Below, piece by piece: positions 1 through 9,206 of a stretch of 64,000 nt of DNA. The stretch lies in assembly GCA_030601885.1 (NCBI GenBank), contig JAUWAU010000014.1:1-64000 (forward strand), written 5' to 3'. A program made the position numbers and the translations under genes. Source of the DNA: Armatimonadota bacterium. Its GTDB lineage: Bacteria > Armatimonadota > Zipacnadia > JAUWAU01. The notes under the pieces were generated by a model. It saw nothing but the letters and a program-made list of their open reading frames with translations. It searched no databases and was not told the origin of the DNA. Within the stretch, counting starts at the first letter, position 1. Every line of letters begins with the position of its first letter.

Positions 1-6
1 CACGCA

Positions 7-66
7 ACCAAATCTTGGAGGCAGCTCTTCATGGCCCTGTTGGGCCACCCGGAAACGATGAAGATT
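7..66 (+). repeat. Dispersed repeat module 1, copy A
   Basis: This stretch aligns with 13508-13557 and 13631-13681, and in reverse orientation with part of 23066-23100. The shared core is CGGAAACGATGAAGAT, preceded by a TCTTC/TCCTCAT block and a CC(C/T)GTTGGG block. No repeat-encoded gene is apparent. It lies upstream of the first gene of the window. Its nature (REP-like element or decayed insertion sequence end) is not known to me. Confidence 0.6.
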
Positions 67-112
67 GCTGTGCTGGCCCATCTGTCAGGGATCGACAGAG
101 GGACGGCAGCGA

Positions 113-165
113 GCCACAGGTACTCGCCTACAGAAAGGCACACGACCAAATCTTCGAAGCAGAAC
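113..165 (+). repeat. Dispersed repeat module 2, copy A
   Basis: The segment around GCCACAGGTACTCGCCTACAG followed by AAATCTTCGA(A/G)GCA aligns with 13759-13808. In both places module 2 follows module 1 within about 100 bases and precedes a gene start. The AATCTTCGA core also occurs alone near 22980 (reverse) and 55230. Confidence 0.55.
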
Positions 166-215
166 AGCGGCCACCGAGCAGCGAGCGCTGCCGGGCGGCA
201 GGCTCCGAGGGCATC

Positions 216-2222
216 GTGACACACGTCGCAGATGTGGCAATTGCTGCAGAGGATATCGAGACAGCCCCCACACCGCCCCCTTTCGGCGCCGCCATGACGG
301 TGCGGGCTCTCGTCCTGTCGGTCATACTCTCGGTAATACTCAGCTACTGGATCGCGCAGGCGGAGGTCATCGTCCGCTTCTGCAACCTCACCGAGTCGGT
401 GCCCACGATCCCCGCAGTGGCGGTTCTCATGTTCCTCGCCGTGGCGAATCCTCTCGTGCGACGGCTGTCGCGCCGGTGGTCGCTGGACCGCCGGGAAGTG
501 CTGCTCATCTACGTGTTCCTCACCGTCGCGGCCTCGATGGCGGGCTGCGGGATTATGCGCTTCTTCGTGAACTTGATCCCGGCGCTTTTCTATTTCGCCA
601 CGCCCGCGAACGACTTCGCCGGATACCAGCAATACATACCCCTATGGGCCGCTCCACACGATGCCGAGGCCATCAGAGCCTTCTACGAGGGGTCCGAAAC
701 GGGTGCCATCATGTGGCGCCCGTGGCTGGCGCCCCTCGCGATGTGGGGGCTGCTGTTCACCGCGCTCTGGATCACCATGATGTGCGCCATCGTAGCATTC
801 AGGCGCCAGTGGTCGGAGAAGGAGAAGCTCACCTTCCCGCTGCTCCATCTTCCGCTGGAAGTGAGCAAAGGAGTAGACGGCAACGCCCTCGTAGTCGGCT
901 TTTTCCGCAACCCCGTCATGTGGGTGGGCTTCGGTGCGGCCTTCGTCTACAACCTCACCAACATCATCAACGCCTACGACCCGAGTTTTGCCTGCTTGGG
1001 GAAGTACTACGACATCGGCGCACTGTTCACCGAGCGGCCGCTGAATGCACTGCGGCCCATGAGCCTACACTACCGGCCTGAGATGATCGGGCTCGGCTAT
1101 TTGGTGAGCACCGAAGTGGCCTTTAGCGTGTGGGTGCTCTACCTGCTGCTCAAGATCGAGCGCCTCGTGGCGTTTATGCTTGGCCACGAGAACGCGAACC
1201 TCCCATTCGCCCAGGAGCAGGGGCTGGGGGCTTACGTGGCCGTAGCGCTGCTTCTGTTCTGGGTGGGCCGGCATCACCTGGCGGATGTGGCGCGCAAGGC
1301 GATCAGCGGAGACGCAGCGATTCGCGATGCGGACGAACCGATGAGTTACCGGCTCGCCGTCATTGGCGTCATCGGGGGCTTCGCTGCCTGCCTGCTGTGG
1401 TGCCACGCCGCCGGGATGGCTCTCTGGCTGGCCGGCCTGTACTTCGGCCTCGTGATCGCCGTGGCGCTCGTCTACGCGCGCATTCGCGCCGAGGTGGGCG
1501 TGCCGCTCATCTGGATGTTCCCCTACTACCAGACGTACAAGGGCATCAAGTACACCTTCGGCTCGCAGCGGCTCTACATCGGCAATAGCTGGAGCAGCCT
1601 GACGATGTTCAGCACACTCGTCTTTCTCTCACGGGGCTATTTCCCCGCCCTCATTGGCTACCAGATCGAGGGCTTCGAGATCGCCCGCCGGACGGACATT
1701 CGCCAGCGGCACATGAGCACGGTACTGCTCATCGCAGTGATCGTGGGCTTCTACATCTCTGTTTGGACACTTCTGCGCTCGTACTACGAGTTCGGCGCCG
1801 GCGGCTTGCGGTCGCTCTCCGGGTGGGGATCAGGCATCGCCAGGCAGGAGTACACCGCATTGGTCTCCTACGCCACAACCCCCGTCGGCCCGGACGTACA
1901 GCGGATGGCGAGCACGGCAATCGGCTTCTTGATGGCCGCGGGCCTCGTGGGCGCACGAATGGTCTTCCTGCGCAGCCCGCTGCATCCGTTGGCCTTCTGC
2001 ATGGTGACCTCGTACGGCGAGCTGATCTGGGGGACGTTCCTCATCGTGTGGCTGGTGAAGAGCACCGTGGCGAAGCTCGGCGGCATGCGCCTGTACAGGC
2101 GGCTCATCCCGGGCTTCCTCGGGCTGGCACTCGGCCACTTCTTCACCGCCGGCGTGCTCTACGGCCTCATTGGCACCTTCGGCGGCGAACAGGCCCGGCG
2201 CTATGGCGTCTGGTTCGGCTAG
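216..2222 (+). CDS. DUF6785-like polytopic membrane protein
   Basis: About 668 residues with many hydrophobic segments spread over the whole length, the first just after the start (MTVRALVLSVILSV). The conserved-looking block around TESVPTIPAVAVLMFL and the mid-protein WSEKEKLTFPLLHLPLE resemble the DUF6784/DUF6785 family of large membrane proteins found in Planctomycetes and Armatimonadota. Their function is unknown, and a transporter-like role is only a guess. I chose GTG 216 because GAGGGC lies just upstream. ATG 294 is possible but has no visible ribosome binding site. Repeats occupy the upstream DNA. The gene is followed by an Fe-S protein after about 110 bases. Confidence 0.7.
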   Translation: MTHVADVAIAAEDIETAPTPPPFGAAMTVRALVLSVILSVILSYWIAQAEVIVRFCNLTESVPTIPAVAVLMFLAVANPLVRRLSRRWSLDRREVLLIYVFLTVAASMAGCGIMRFFVNLIPALFYFATPANDFAGYQQYIPLWAAPHDAEAIRAFYEGSETGAIMWRPWLAPLAMWGLLFTALWITMMCAIVAFRRQWSEKEKLTFPLLHLPLEVSKGVDGNALVVGFFRNPVMWVGFGAAFVYNLTNIINAYDPSFACLGKYYDIGALFTERPLNALRPMSLHYRPEMIGLGYLVSTEVAFSVWVLYLLLKIERLVAFMLGHENANLPFAQEQGLGAYVAVALLLFWVGRHHLADVARKAISGDAAIRDADEPMSYRLAVIGVIGGFAACLLWCHAAGMALWLAGLYFGLVIAVALVYARIRAEVGVPLIWMFPYYQTYKGIKYTFGSQRLYIGNSWSSLTMFSTLVFLSRGYFPALIGYQIEGFEIARRTDIRQRHMSTVLLIAVIVGFYISVWTLLRSYYEFGAGGLRSLSGWGSGIARQEYTALVSYATTPVGPDVQRMASTAIGFLMAAGLVGARMVFLRSPLHPLAFCMVTSYGELIWGTFLIVWLVKSTVAKLGGMRLYRRLIPGFLGLALGHFFTAGVLYGLIGTFGGEQARRYGVWFG

Positions 2223-2332
2223 TGTCCACGCTGGCGGGAACGGGACCCAGGCGCCTGCCAACCACGTGCAGGCTGGAAGCCTGCGCTCCCGGGACCGCAG
2301 GCATCCCTGCCTGCATTCAGGAGGACGGCCAC

Positions 2333-3292
2333 ATGGCTCAAGAACGCGATACGGACAAGCTCACCGAATCCGTGAAGGAATTGGCAAAACGCCACGGCGC
2401 TGCCCTCGTCGGTGTGGCGCCCGTTGAGCGTTTCGATCCTATGCCTCCGCTCTATGATGCCGCACCCAAGGGCCATCATCCGAGACAATTCCTCCCCGAG
2501 GCGAGGTCAGTCATTTCCCTCGCACAGCCCATCTTGAACCCGGTCATGGACGCCCCTGCCATCTTAGCGAACAGAGAAATGGAGATGATCCCGCCGCACG
2601 TAAAGTACCCCTACCTCGAGGTGCTCTACAACCGCGTCGGGCACGTGGTGCACGACTATATGCTCGAGTTCATCGGGCAGATCGTTGGCCAGTACCTACT
2701 GAGCCACGGGTACCAGGCAATGATCTTCCCCACAACAGGGCTCCATCCTCATGTTGAGGGACTCACTGACAAGCAGATCTGGGAGGGCCCACCAGGCGCG
2801 CTCGCCCGAGAGTTCTCTCCGTTTCGCTATACCTTCGGCCCATTCTCACACCGACACGCGGCGACCAGGGCGGGCCTGGGCGAATTCGGCTACAACAACC
2901 TCGTCCTCACGAAGCAGTTTGGGCCCAGGCAACGGTTCAACTCGATTATCACCGATGCCGAGTTGGCGCCCGATCCCCTGATCACCGAGCCCATCTGCCT
3001 GAGAGATAAATGCGACCTCTGCCTCAAGGCCTGCATCATGGATTGCATAACCATGAGAGACGATCCATCGGTAACTGACTATCGATCGGTTGAGACAGAT
3101 GACCGTAACCGGATATTCATCGATACGCCCGCCAAGACGGACCCAACACTGTGCCGACGAAGAAGAGAAGGCATACCGGATTCGCCCATTCGAGGCGACT
3201 GCGTCCGCGTATGCCCCGTCCCCGCCAAACCCAGACACTTCACGGACAGGCTGAAAGATCTGTGGGAGCGAGAGGCCCCGGAGATCGAGTAG
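2333..3292 (+). CDS. Fe-S protein, epoxyqueuosine-reductase-like
   Basis: 319 residues. Two cysteine clusters near the C-terminus, CDLCLKACIMDC at about 224-235 and GDCVRVCPVP at about 296-305, look like a pair of 4Fe-4S ligand sets arranged as in QueG-like and other corrinoid/Fe-S reductases. The N-terminal half (HGAALVGVAPVERF, ARSVISLAQPIL) matches the N-terminal part of that superfamily. The second cluster has fewer cysteines than a canonical CxxCxxCxxxCP, so the substrate and even the cluster number are uncertain. AGGAGG at 2319-2324 fixes ATG 2333. This is probably a soluble redox enzyme, not QueG itself. Confidence 0.7.
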   Translation: MAQERDTDKLTESVKELAKRHGAALVGVAPVERFDPMPPLYDAAPKGHHPRQFLPEARSVISLAQPILNPVMDAPAILANREMEMIPPHVKYPYLEVLYNRVGHVVHDYMLEFIGQIVGQYLLSHGYQAMIFPTTGLHPHVEGLTDKQIWEGPPGALAREFSPFRYTFGPFSHRHAATRAGLGEFGYNNLVLTKQFGPRQRFNSIITDAELAPDPLITEPICLRDKCDLCLKACIMDCITMRDDPSVTDYRSVETDDRNRIFIDTPAKTDPTLCRRRREGIPDSPIRGDCVRVCPVPAKPRHFTDRLKDLWEREAPEIE

Positions 3293-3342
3293 AACGGCTC
3301 GACGCGCACGGCTGCACGGAGGCAGACTGGAACGAAGGCACT

Positions 3343-4230
3343 GTGAAGTCAGCGACAGGGCTCGGTTTTACCGCGTTGCTCCTCGCCGTCACACTCGTTT
3401 GGGGGTGGACGTTTCCGGTCGTGAAGGATGCGGTGGCGGCGTACGGCGTCATAGCGTTCCTGGCGATACGCTTCGCGCTCGCGACACTGGCGATGATCCC
3501 CGTCGGCGTGCGGCGCGCCACGCGCGCATCGTGGCGAACGGGCGCCATGATCGGGCTCGCGCTGGCGGCCGCGTATCTCTTTCAGACCTTCGGCATCCGA
3601 TACACGACGGCCACGAACTCCGGTCTGATCACCGGCCTGTTCGTCGTCTTCGCCCCGGCCTGCAACCGCGTGCTCTTCGGTGTGCGGGCCGACCGTGTGT
3701 TCGTGGCCACTGCCCTCACCAGCCTGTGCGGTCTGGCGCTTCTCACGGGAACCGGCCTGGCGAAGCCGACGATCGGCGACGTTCTGACGCTGGGCTGCGC
3801 GCTCTGCTTCGGGCTCCACATCGCCCTCCTCGACCGTCACGCCCACCGCCACAGTGCAAGCCCCCTGGCGCTGGCGCAGATGGCAACGGCCGCGGCAGTC
3901 TTTGGCATGGCCTGGCCACTGACGGAGCCGCTGTTGCTCCCGACGACCGAGACCGTTTGGCAGGCACTTCTGCTCACTGGGATAGCCGCCAGCGCCGGTG
4001 GCTTCTGGGTGCAAACGGCCGCGCAGCGGAGGCTGCCGGCCACGCGGGTTGCCATGATCCTGACGATGGAGCCGGTGTTCGCGACTATCTTCGGACGTGT
4101 GCTTGCCGGGGATCGCCTCACCGTGCTCCAGATAGTCGGCGGGGCAGTGATGGTGGCGGCCATGCTCGCGTCGAGCATCCACCAGGCAGCGAATTCAGCG
4201 TCTTCGGAGCGAGAAGCACAGAGGGCGTAA
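3343..4230 (+). CDS. EamA/DMT family transporter
   Basis: 295 residues with about ten hydrophobic helices in two five-helix halves. Typical EamA signatures are GLGFTALLLAVTLVWGWTFPVVK at the N-terminus and the second-half EPVFATIFGRVLAGDRLTVLQIVGGAVMVAA. Members are inner-membrane exporters or importers of amino acids, nucleotide sugars or other small metabolites, and the substrate cannot be read from sequence. GTG 3343 starts directly at the first helix, with GAAGGC a few bases upstream. The frame stays open further upstream, but that part overlaps the end of the Fe-S gene. Confidence 0.85.
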   Translation: MKSATGLGFTALLLAVTLVWGWTFPVVKDAVAAYGVIAFLAIRFALATLAMIPVGVRRATRASWRTGAMIGLALAAAYLFQTFGIRYTTATNSGLITGLFVVFAPACNRVLFGVRADRVFVATALTSLCGLALLTGTGLAKPTIGDVLTLGCALCFGLHIALLDRHAHRHSASPLALAQMATAAAVFGMAWPLTEPLLLPTTETVWQALLLTGIAASAGGFWVQTAAQRRLPATRVAMILTMEPVFATIFGRVLAGDRLTVLQIVGGAVMVAAMLASSIHQAANSASSEREAQRA

Positions 4231-4272
4231 GCCGGCCGCTGAGCCAAATGGCTGCGGTGCGAAGGGGCACTT

Positions 4273-4497
4273 GGGGCTGTTGAAAAACCCAGGCGACACG
4301 CCCGTTCGCGTAGCGGGGGCTTCCGCCTTCGCGCGAGGGACGTAGCCGCGCCTTCGCCGACGAAGCGCTTCGGCGCGCATGCGGCTTCGGCGGAGTCCCT
4401 TCCAGCCCGCGATGTCGGCCTGGAAAGGCCGACCTACGCGGTGGGCGGCGGGCGGCCAGACGACGAGCCGCCGGGGCCGGGGTTTTTCAACAGCCCC
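4273..4497. mobile_element. 225-bp MITE with 18-bp inverted repeats and 5-bp target duplication
   Basis: Perfect 18-bp terminal inverted repeats, GGGGCTGTTGAAAAACCC at 4273-4290 and its complement at 4480-4497, enclose a non-coding, palindrome-rich interior. CACTT directly flanks both sides (4268-4272 and 4498-4502), the expected target-site duplication. There is no transposase inside, so it would depend on one supplied elsewhere. It sits between two convergent genes (ends at 4230 and 4506), and its hairpin may also act as a bidirectional terminator. Part of the interior (CTTCCGCCTTCGCGCGAG) recurs near 23140. Confidence 0.8.
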
Positions 4498-4505
4498 CAC
4501 TTCCC

Positions 4506-5453
4506 CTATTCGAGGTCGCTACTGTCTTTGCCCATGAAACCGTAGATGCCATCCAGGTAGCCACGGACGGCGCTTCTTTCCGCTTCCGTCAATTCGTCGG
4601 AATAGACGATCATCGCCGCGATATCTCCGTACATAGGGGCTGGCTCACCTTGGCCCTTGTTGTTATTGAACAGATACCGGAAGCGGTACCGGCCTTCGAC
4701 GTTCGGCGTGCCTTCCGTGACATCGACCCCGTTGACGACAGCCTGCAAATTGTTGTCCGCATCCCGGTGGACCTCGATGAGCTGCCACTTCCCGATCCTG
4801 ACGGCGCCCGGGCCGGTTAGAGCTACTTGTTTCCCGACCTTGAAGTGCAGCGAATCATCGCTGACGCGGTGGCGCAGCACGCCCCAGTGGTAGGCCCCAT
4901 AGTAGACGAAGTCCTCTTCCTGAGAAACCGGACGGGCAAGCAGAAAAGCGCCAAACGGGCCCTCCGTCGAGAATCCCTGCTCGGCCTGCGTCTCGAAATA
5001 ACACGGCTGCTTGTGCTCTCCCGGCCTGTCGCCTATCGGCCCGCCGCGGGCGCACGGTTTTCCGTTGCAGCCATCGGGGATATAGCCGGGCTTGTCGTGG
5101 TCGTCCTGTCCGAAATCGCGGCCGCCCGTGAATGGGCAGGCTCTTTCTTTCGTTCGCCTGTAGGGAGACTGGTCTTCCCACCACCGGATGCAGCCATGCG
5201 GAAACCGGGGCGTATCGGCAAAGCACATCTCCAGTCGAGTGAACTCATTCTGGGCCTCGTACGCTTCTTGCGAGTTATTCGTTGTCACCGCCAGACCCCG
5301 AATGGATTCGACGAAGAACTCCAGGTGATCGAGGTCCTTGGGATTGAACGCCTGGGACCACGCCGGGCAAACGAGACAAGCCGTCCCCGCCGCGCACCAG
5401 AGCATTGCCAACCCCACCGACAGCCGACCCATTCGGGATAGAGAGGGATACAT
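4506..5453 (-). CDS. Secreted LamG/concanavalin-like protein
   Basis: 315 residues. An N-terminal signal sequence (MGRLSVGLAMLWCAAGTACLV) is followed by a lectin-like fold. The part GKWQLIEVHRDADNNLQAVVNGVD and the terminal DIAAMIVYSDELTEAERSAVRGYLDGIYG are typical of LamG/laminin-G-3 domains in planctomycete-type secreted proteins. It probably binds a glycan at the surface or outside the cell, and no catalytic motif is visible. ATG 5453 is preferred over the upstream ATG 5501 because GAGGAG lies seven bases before it. It is co-directional with the beta-helix gene 100 bases upstream. Confidence 0.7.
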   Translation of the reverse strand: MYPSLSRMGRLSVGLAMLWCAAGTACLVCPAWSQAFNPKDLDHLEFFVESIRGLAVTTNNSQEAYEAQNEFTRLEMCFADTPRFPHGCIRWWEDQSPYRRTKERACPFTGGRDFGQDDHDKPGYIPDGCNGKPCARGGPIGDRPGEHKQPCYFETQAEQGFSTEGPFGAFLLARPVSQEEDFVYYGAYHWGVLRHRVSDDSLHFKVGKQVALTGPGAVRIGKWQLIEVHRDADNNLQAVVNGVDVTEGTPNVEGRYRFRYLFNNNKGQGEPAPMYGDIAAMIVYSDELTEAERSAVRGYLDGIYGFMGKDSSDLE

Positions 5454-5555
5454 GGCTTTGCTCCTCGTCATCGCCGCCAACGCGGAGCGCTTCTTGGGCA
5501 CAATACTGGCCCGCCAGCAGGGGCGATTCCGTTCCGCTCATTTGGGGCGCATCGA

Positions 5556-7418
5556 TCACTGACTCGTCTGAAGCCCCACCCACCTCGGGTCCAGCGATGG
5601 CGGCAGCGGGGGCCGCCAGGGCGTCTTCTCTCCCACGGCCCAGCGAGGGCCGGGGCGGGGGAACTGCCACTCCTCGCCCAGTTCGATGGCGCCGAGATCC
5701 GGCGCCTCGCCTCTGGATGAGTGATGGTAGGCGTCGTCCTTGCCGCCGGCCCCGGCGTCCACGGCGGGCGAGCCCGGGCGCAGGCCGAAATCGACCAGCG
5801 GGCCACCGTAGGTGGCCGTCCGCGGGGCCTTTCCCCGTTCCTGCAACGGCGCCACCGGCAAAGCATCCGCCTCATATGGCGGCGCCCGCTGGAAGCCCAC
5901 GTGCTCGGTGCGGATCAAGTGGGTCAGATTGGCCGGGCTGCGGGAGTCGGGAGAGGCGTGCAGGTTGAAGCGGCTGACGGTGAATCCCGGCAGCTTCCAG
6001 TCTCTGCTCAACCTCACGCGAATGATGTTGTTCTCGACCACGTTGTTCTCGAAGAGATGATCCTCCCCGGTCCAGTACAGATACGTCTTGCTGTTGACCA
6101 GCGTGTTATGGGCGATGACACAGCCCTGCGTCGGCCTGTGGGGCTTGCGGAAGCCCCCGGGGCACGAGAACTTAAACAGCGTACAGGTTCGCAGCCCGTA
6201 TTCGGGCGAGACATACACGATGTTGTGGTCGATGGTCAGTCCGCCGCCCTGGACGGGCGACAGGGCCAACAGGACGAGGGCGTCCATGATGAAGTTGTGG
6301 TGCACTCGCAGGTTGATGGGCGTCTTCGTGTCGAACTCGATCGCGTCATCGCCGCAGGACATGATGACGTTGTAGGCATACTCCGACGCCTGTTCCGGAT
6401 CGAGCGTGCCCATGTCCCGCGGCCACATGCCGTCGAAGCATTCGTAGATCAGGTTGTGTCGTACTGTGACGGCGCGGCCTTTGTGGTGGATGAAGGTGTT
6501 GCAGAGGTTGGAGTTGTACACGACCTCCCACGTCTTCTTTCTGGGCTCGGCGTATTGGCCCCATCGCACCCACTGGTACGTGGGATAGCCGCTGAACTCG
6601 CAGTGCTCCACCGTCAGGTGGGCGGATTCGCCGGCCACGATGCCCCGGTGGGCGCCGTCGATGTAGCAGTCGCGAATGGTGACGTGATCGCCGTTCACCC
6701 GCACTCCGGCTTCGGGCGCCAGGTGGAGCCGCAGCCCGGCCAGGATCACATGGCTGCCCTTGATGCAGACGTTCGCACCGGTGTCCCTTTGGCGAGCGGT
6801 CCGAGGATGCCAAAACTGTGAGACGGGGAGAGGGTCGGCCAGGCCGGCGTACTGCCGGTGTATCTCGACCTCTGCCTCGTTCGGGTCCTTCCCCCCGAGC
6901 AGACGAACGTACAGGACGCCGTCTTCCCCGGCGAAGCCCTCCGGAGGCCCGTCCTCCGGGCGTTTCGAGTCATGCCCGGTCGTGCGGAACGCCTTCAGGC
7001 CGGCGAGGTCCTCGTAGGCGTTCAGGTTTCGTCCGTCCGCCATCACCCAGCGCACGGTCCAGGGCACGGGCGCTTTGTACAGATCCCCCTCGACGTGCGC
7101 GAACTCGAGCTTGAAGTCAGGCGAAGTGCCCCCACTGATGGTGACCGTGCCGCCCTCCTCGGCGCAGATCACGATGGGCGCACCCGGCTTTCCGCTCGCC
7201 GTGACGCTCACCGACTCGTAGTAAACGCCAGGAGCAAGCGTGATGACGTCGCCGGGCTCGGCGGAGTTGAGCGCTTCCTGGAGGCCGTTCGCCGGCGTTA
7301 CGCGCTTGACCCGGCCCTTGTAGACGGGAACATCCGATGCCTTCGCGTCCTCCGCCTGGAGTTGTGCGGCGGTAAGCACGGATGAGAGCATCAGGACGAG
7401 GTATCGCTGCTTGCGCAT
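5556..7418 (-). CDS. Secreted right-handed parallel beta-helix protein
   Basis: 620 residues with a cleavable signal peptide (ends near AAQLQAEDA). It opens with the usual beta-helix entry motif LQEALNSAEPGDVITLAPGVYYESV at about 46-70. Short beta-strand coils follow, with phrases such as HVTIRDCYIDGAHRGIV and LTVEHCEFSGYPTY, typical of the pectate-lyase-like or NosD fold. Such proteins are polysaccharide lyases, hydrolases or adhesins, and I see no family-specific catalytic signature. It ends with a segment found on many such proteins (VDFGLRPGSPAVDAGAGG). GGGAG lies about ten bases before ATG 7418. Confidence 0.8.
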   Translation of the reverse strand: MRKQRYLVLMLSSVLTAAQLQAEDAKASDVPVYKGRVKRVTPANGLQEALNSAEPGDVITLAPGVYYESVSVTASGKPGAPIVICAEEGGTVTISGGTSPDFKLEFAHVEGDLYKAPVPWTVRWVMADGRNLNAYEDLAGLKAFRTTGHDSKRPEDGPPEGFAGEDGVLYVRLLGGKDPNEAEVEIHRQYAGLADPLPVSQFWHPRTARQRDTGANVCIKGSHVILAGLRLHLAPEAGVRVNGDHVTIRDCYIDGAHRGIVAGESAHLTVEHCEFSGYPTYQWVRWGQYAEPRKKTWEVVYNSNLCNTFIHHKGRAVTVRHNLIYECFDGMWPRDMGTLDPEQASEYAYNVIMSCGDDAIEFDTKTPINLRVHHNFIMDALVLLALSPVQGGGLTIDHNIVYVSPEYGLRTCTLFKFSCPGGFRKPHRPTQGCVIAHNTLVNSKTYLYWTGEDHLFENNVVENNIIRVRLSRDWKLPGFTVSRFNLHASPDSRSPANLTHLIRTEHVGFQRAPPYEADALPVAPLQERGKAPRTATYGGPLVDFGLRPGSPAVDAGAGGKDDAYHHSSRGEAPDLGAIELGEEWQFPRPGPRWAVGEKTPWRPPLPPSLDPRWVGLQTSQ

Positions 7419-7531
7419 GACGTGCTTCTCCCTATCTCACTTCGCCTGCCCCGCCATTCTGCTGCCCGAACGCCCTGTAAAGCAAGAGGCACTGAAACGC
7501 CGGCGCCGCGACAGTACCGTCGCGCCCCCCT

Positions 7532-8398
7532 CTACCTGCCCATCTCCTTCAGGGCCTTCAGGCACAGCTCGACGCACTGCATCGGTGGGTAGACGTAGCT
7601 CTCCTGCTCCACGATGTACCACTTCGTGCCGCCGATGGTCTCGCACAGCTCGAAGATGGTCTCCCATGGCACGTCGCCCTCGCCGAGGAGAGCCTTCTTG
7701 TTCGTCTCCGAGTACTCCTTGAGGTGGATCGTCGCCGCGCGGCCCCGGTATCGTACCAGGAACAGGGCCGGATCCCCTCCACCGCGGATGGCGTTGCCCG
7801 TGTCGAGTTGCATCACCACGCGGCGAATTGTGTTGCCGAAGAGGGTGTCCCACGGCCTTTCGCCGTCCATCGGCTCGAATTCGATGGCGTGGTTGTGATA
7901 GCCAGTGCGCATGTGGAAACGCTTGAGCCGCTTGGCCAACCTGTTGAAGATCTTCGCCGTGTCCAGCCACGCCTGGCGGCTGCTGCGGCGCTGCTGTGGG
8001 AGGCCGGGCACGATGAGGAACCGGTTGCCGATGGTCTGCTGGAACTCGACAGTCGGCTCCAACTGGTCGCCCAGCATCGAGTCGAGGCTGATGTGCGCCC
8101 CGGCGCACTTCAGGCCGTTATCGTCCAGCATCCTCCGGATGTCCGCGGCCGAGTGGCCATAGTAGCCGGCGAACTCCACCCCATCGTACCCCATCTTCGC
8201 CACGGCGGCCAGTACGGCGGGTAAGTCCTTCGCCGCGTCCTCTCGCACGGAATAGAGCTGCAAGGCAATGGGGATGCGTCGTCTCTTACGTTTCGACCGC
8301 TGCAGAACGGCCCACGACCCGAGTGTGCCCGCTCCCAGGGTCCCAAAGAAGTGACGCCTATCGATGGTGTCCGCTCCAGCCGGCTGTCCGCGTTTCAT
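7532..8398 (-). CDS. Sugar phosphate isomerase/epimerase family TIM barrel
   Basis: 288 residues. The xylose-isomerase-like / AP endonuclease 2 fold is supported by GYDGVEFAGYYG, GAHISLDSML, TGYHNHAIEFEP, LDTGNAIRGG, IHLKEYS and IVEQESY, which supply the usual Glu/His/Asp metal ligands. The N-terminus IDRRHFFGTLGAGTLGSW carries a twin-arginine signal, so the folded enzyme is likely exported by Tat, as is common for this family in planctomycetes. The substrate is unknown (sugar or cyclitol). ATG 8398 has GAAGGA nearby upstream. It is divergent from the gene at 8663. Confidence 0.8.
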   Translation of the reverse strand: MKRGQPAGADTIDRRHFFGTLGAGTLGSWAVLQRSKRKRRRIPIALQLYSVREDAAKDLPAVLAAVAKMGYDGVEFAGYYGHSAADIRRMLDDNGLKCAGAHISLDSMLGDQLEPTVEFQQTIGNRFLIVPGLPQQRRSSRQAWLDTAKIFNRLAKRLKRFHMRTGYHNHAIEFEPMDGERPWDTLFGNTIRRVVMQLDTGNAIRGGGDPALFLVRYRGRAATIHLKEYSETNKKALLGEGDVPWETIFELCETIGGTKWYIVEQESYVYPPMQCVELCLKALKEMGR

Positions 8399-8662
8399 GG
8401 CAGCATCCTTCGCGATGAGATACCGTCGCGTTCGTCGCCCGTGGCCACTCCTCCTGCCGCCCGCATTGATCGTACTGTCAAGGGATTCGGCGCTGAACGT
8501 CCCCGTGCCTGGCAGCGATGTCCTCGCGCCGTCCGGTGCAGACGGAGGCGCATCACCGGCTGTGGGAGCCGCACCGGGCAATACCGGCTACCACGTGCAG
8601 GAAATCCCCGCACGCGGGTGAACACCCCTCGTACGTCCGCAGCTTTGAGGGGGGCATGTGTC

Positions 8663-9199
8663 ATGGGAACGAGCACTGTGATGATCAACCGCGCGCCGGT
8701 GCTGACTCTGTGGGGGGCCGTGGTGGCGGAGCGGCTGGGCTACGAGCGCGACGAAGCCCTCACGCTGGGCAAGGTCATGGCCGGGCTGCAGGCGCAGACC
8801 AAGGGGCGAATGCTGGGGATCTACAAGGCTCCCAAGAAGGGCCCGGAGGGCGGGCCGCCAAAGAAGGTGGGCCTGGGCGAGGACTTCTGGGTGCAGCTCT
8901 GCGGGCGGGGCGTCCCGGTGAAGAACACCGACGACGGAATCCGCGCCGTCATCAAGGACAAGCCGCAGGATCCGGCCAAGGCGCAGAAGTACCTCGAGGG
9001 CAAGTTCGGCGACGACCTCGACCGGGTGCGTGAGGCGATGGAGGAACTGGCTGCGGCCTTCGAGCCCGAAGACCTCGAGGACGTGGCGTACGGACTGTAC
9101 GAGGACTTCCGACCGAAGATCGCTCGCGGCAAGCGGGGCTGGGGCCAGAAGGGCGAGCTCGACCTGGACCTGCTCCGTTCCCTGACGGAGAAGGCCTGA
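8663..9199 (+). CDS. Conserved-looking small soluble protein, function unknown
   Basis: 178 residues, hydrophilic, with no signal or membrane segment. It opens with INRAPVLTLWGAVVAERLGY and has an acidic helical C-terminal half (EAMEELAAAFEPEDLEDVAYGLYEDF). I do not recognise a family with confidence. GAGGGGGG lies eight bases before ATG 8663. The gene ends seven bases before the sialidase start, so the two are likely co-transcribed. The 264-bp region upstream is a divergent promoter region shared with the isomerase gene, and I see no clear -35/-10 pair in it. Confidence 0.65.
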   Translation: MGTSTVMINRAPVLTLWGAVVAERLGYERDEALTLGKVMAGLQAQTKGRMLGIYKAPKKGPEGGPPKKVGLGEDFWVQLCGRGVPVKNTDDGIRAVIKDKPQDPAKAQKYLEGKFGDDLDRVREAMEELAAAFEPEDLEDVAYGLYEDFRPKIARGKRGWGQKGELDLDLLRSLTEKA

Positions 9200-9206
9200 C
9201 CCGGCC

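Noticed and set aside
2333..3292. queG assignment
   Set aside because: The second Fe-S cluster is not a full CxxCxxCxxxCP and the C-terminal HEAT-like part of QueG is missing.
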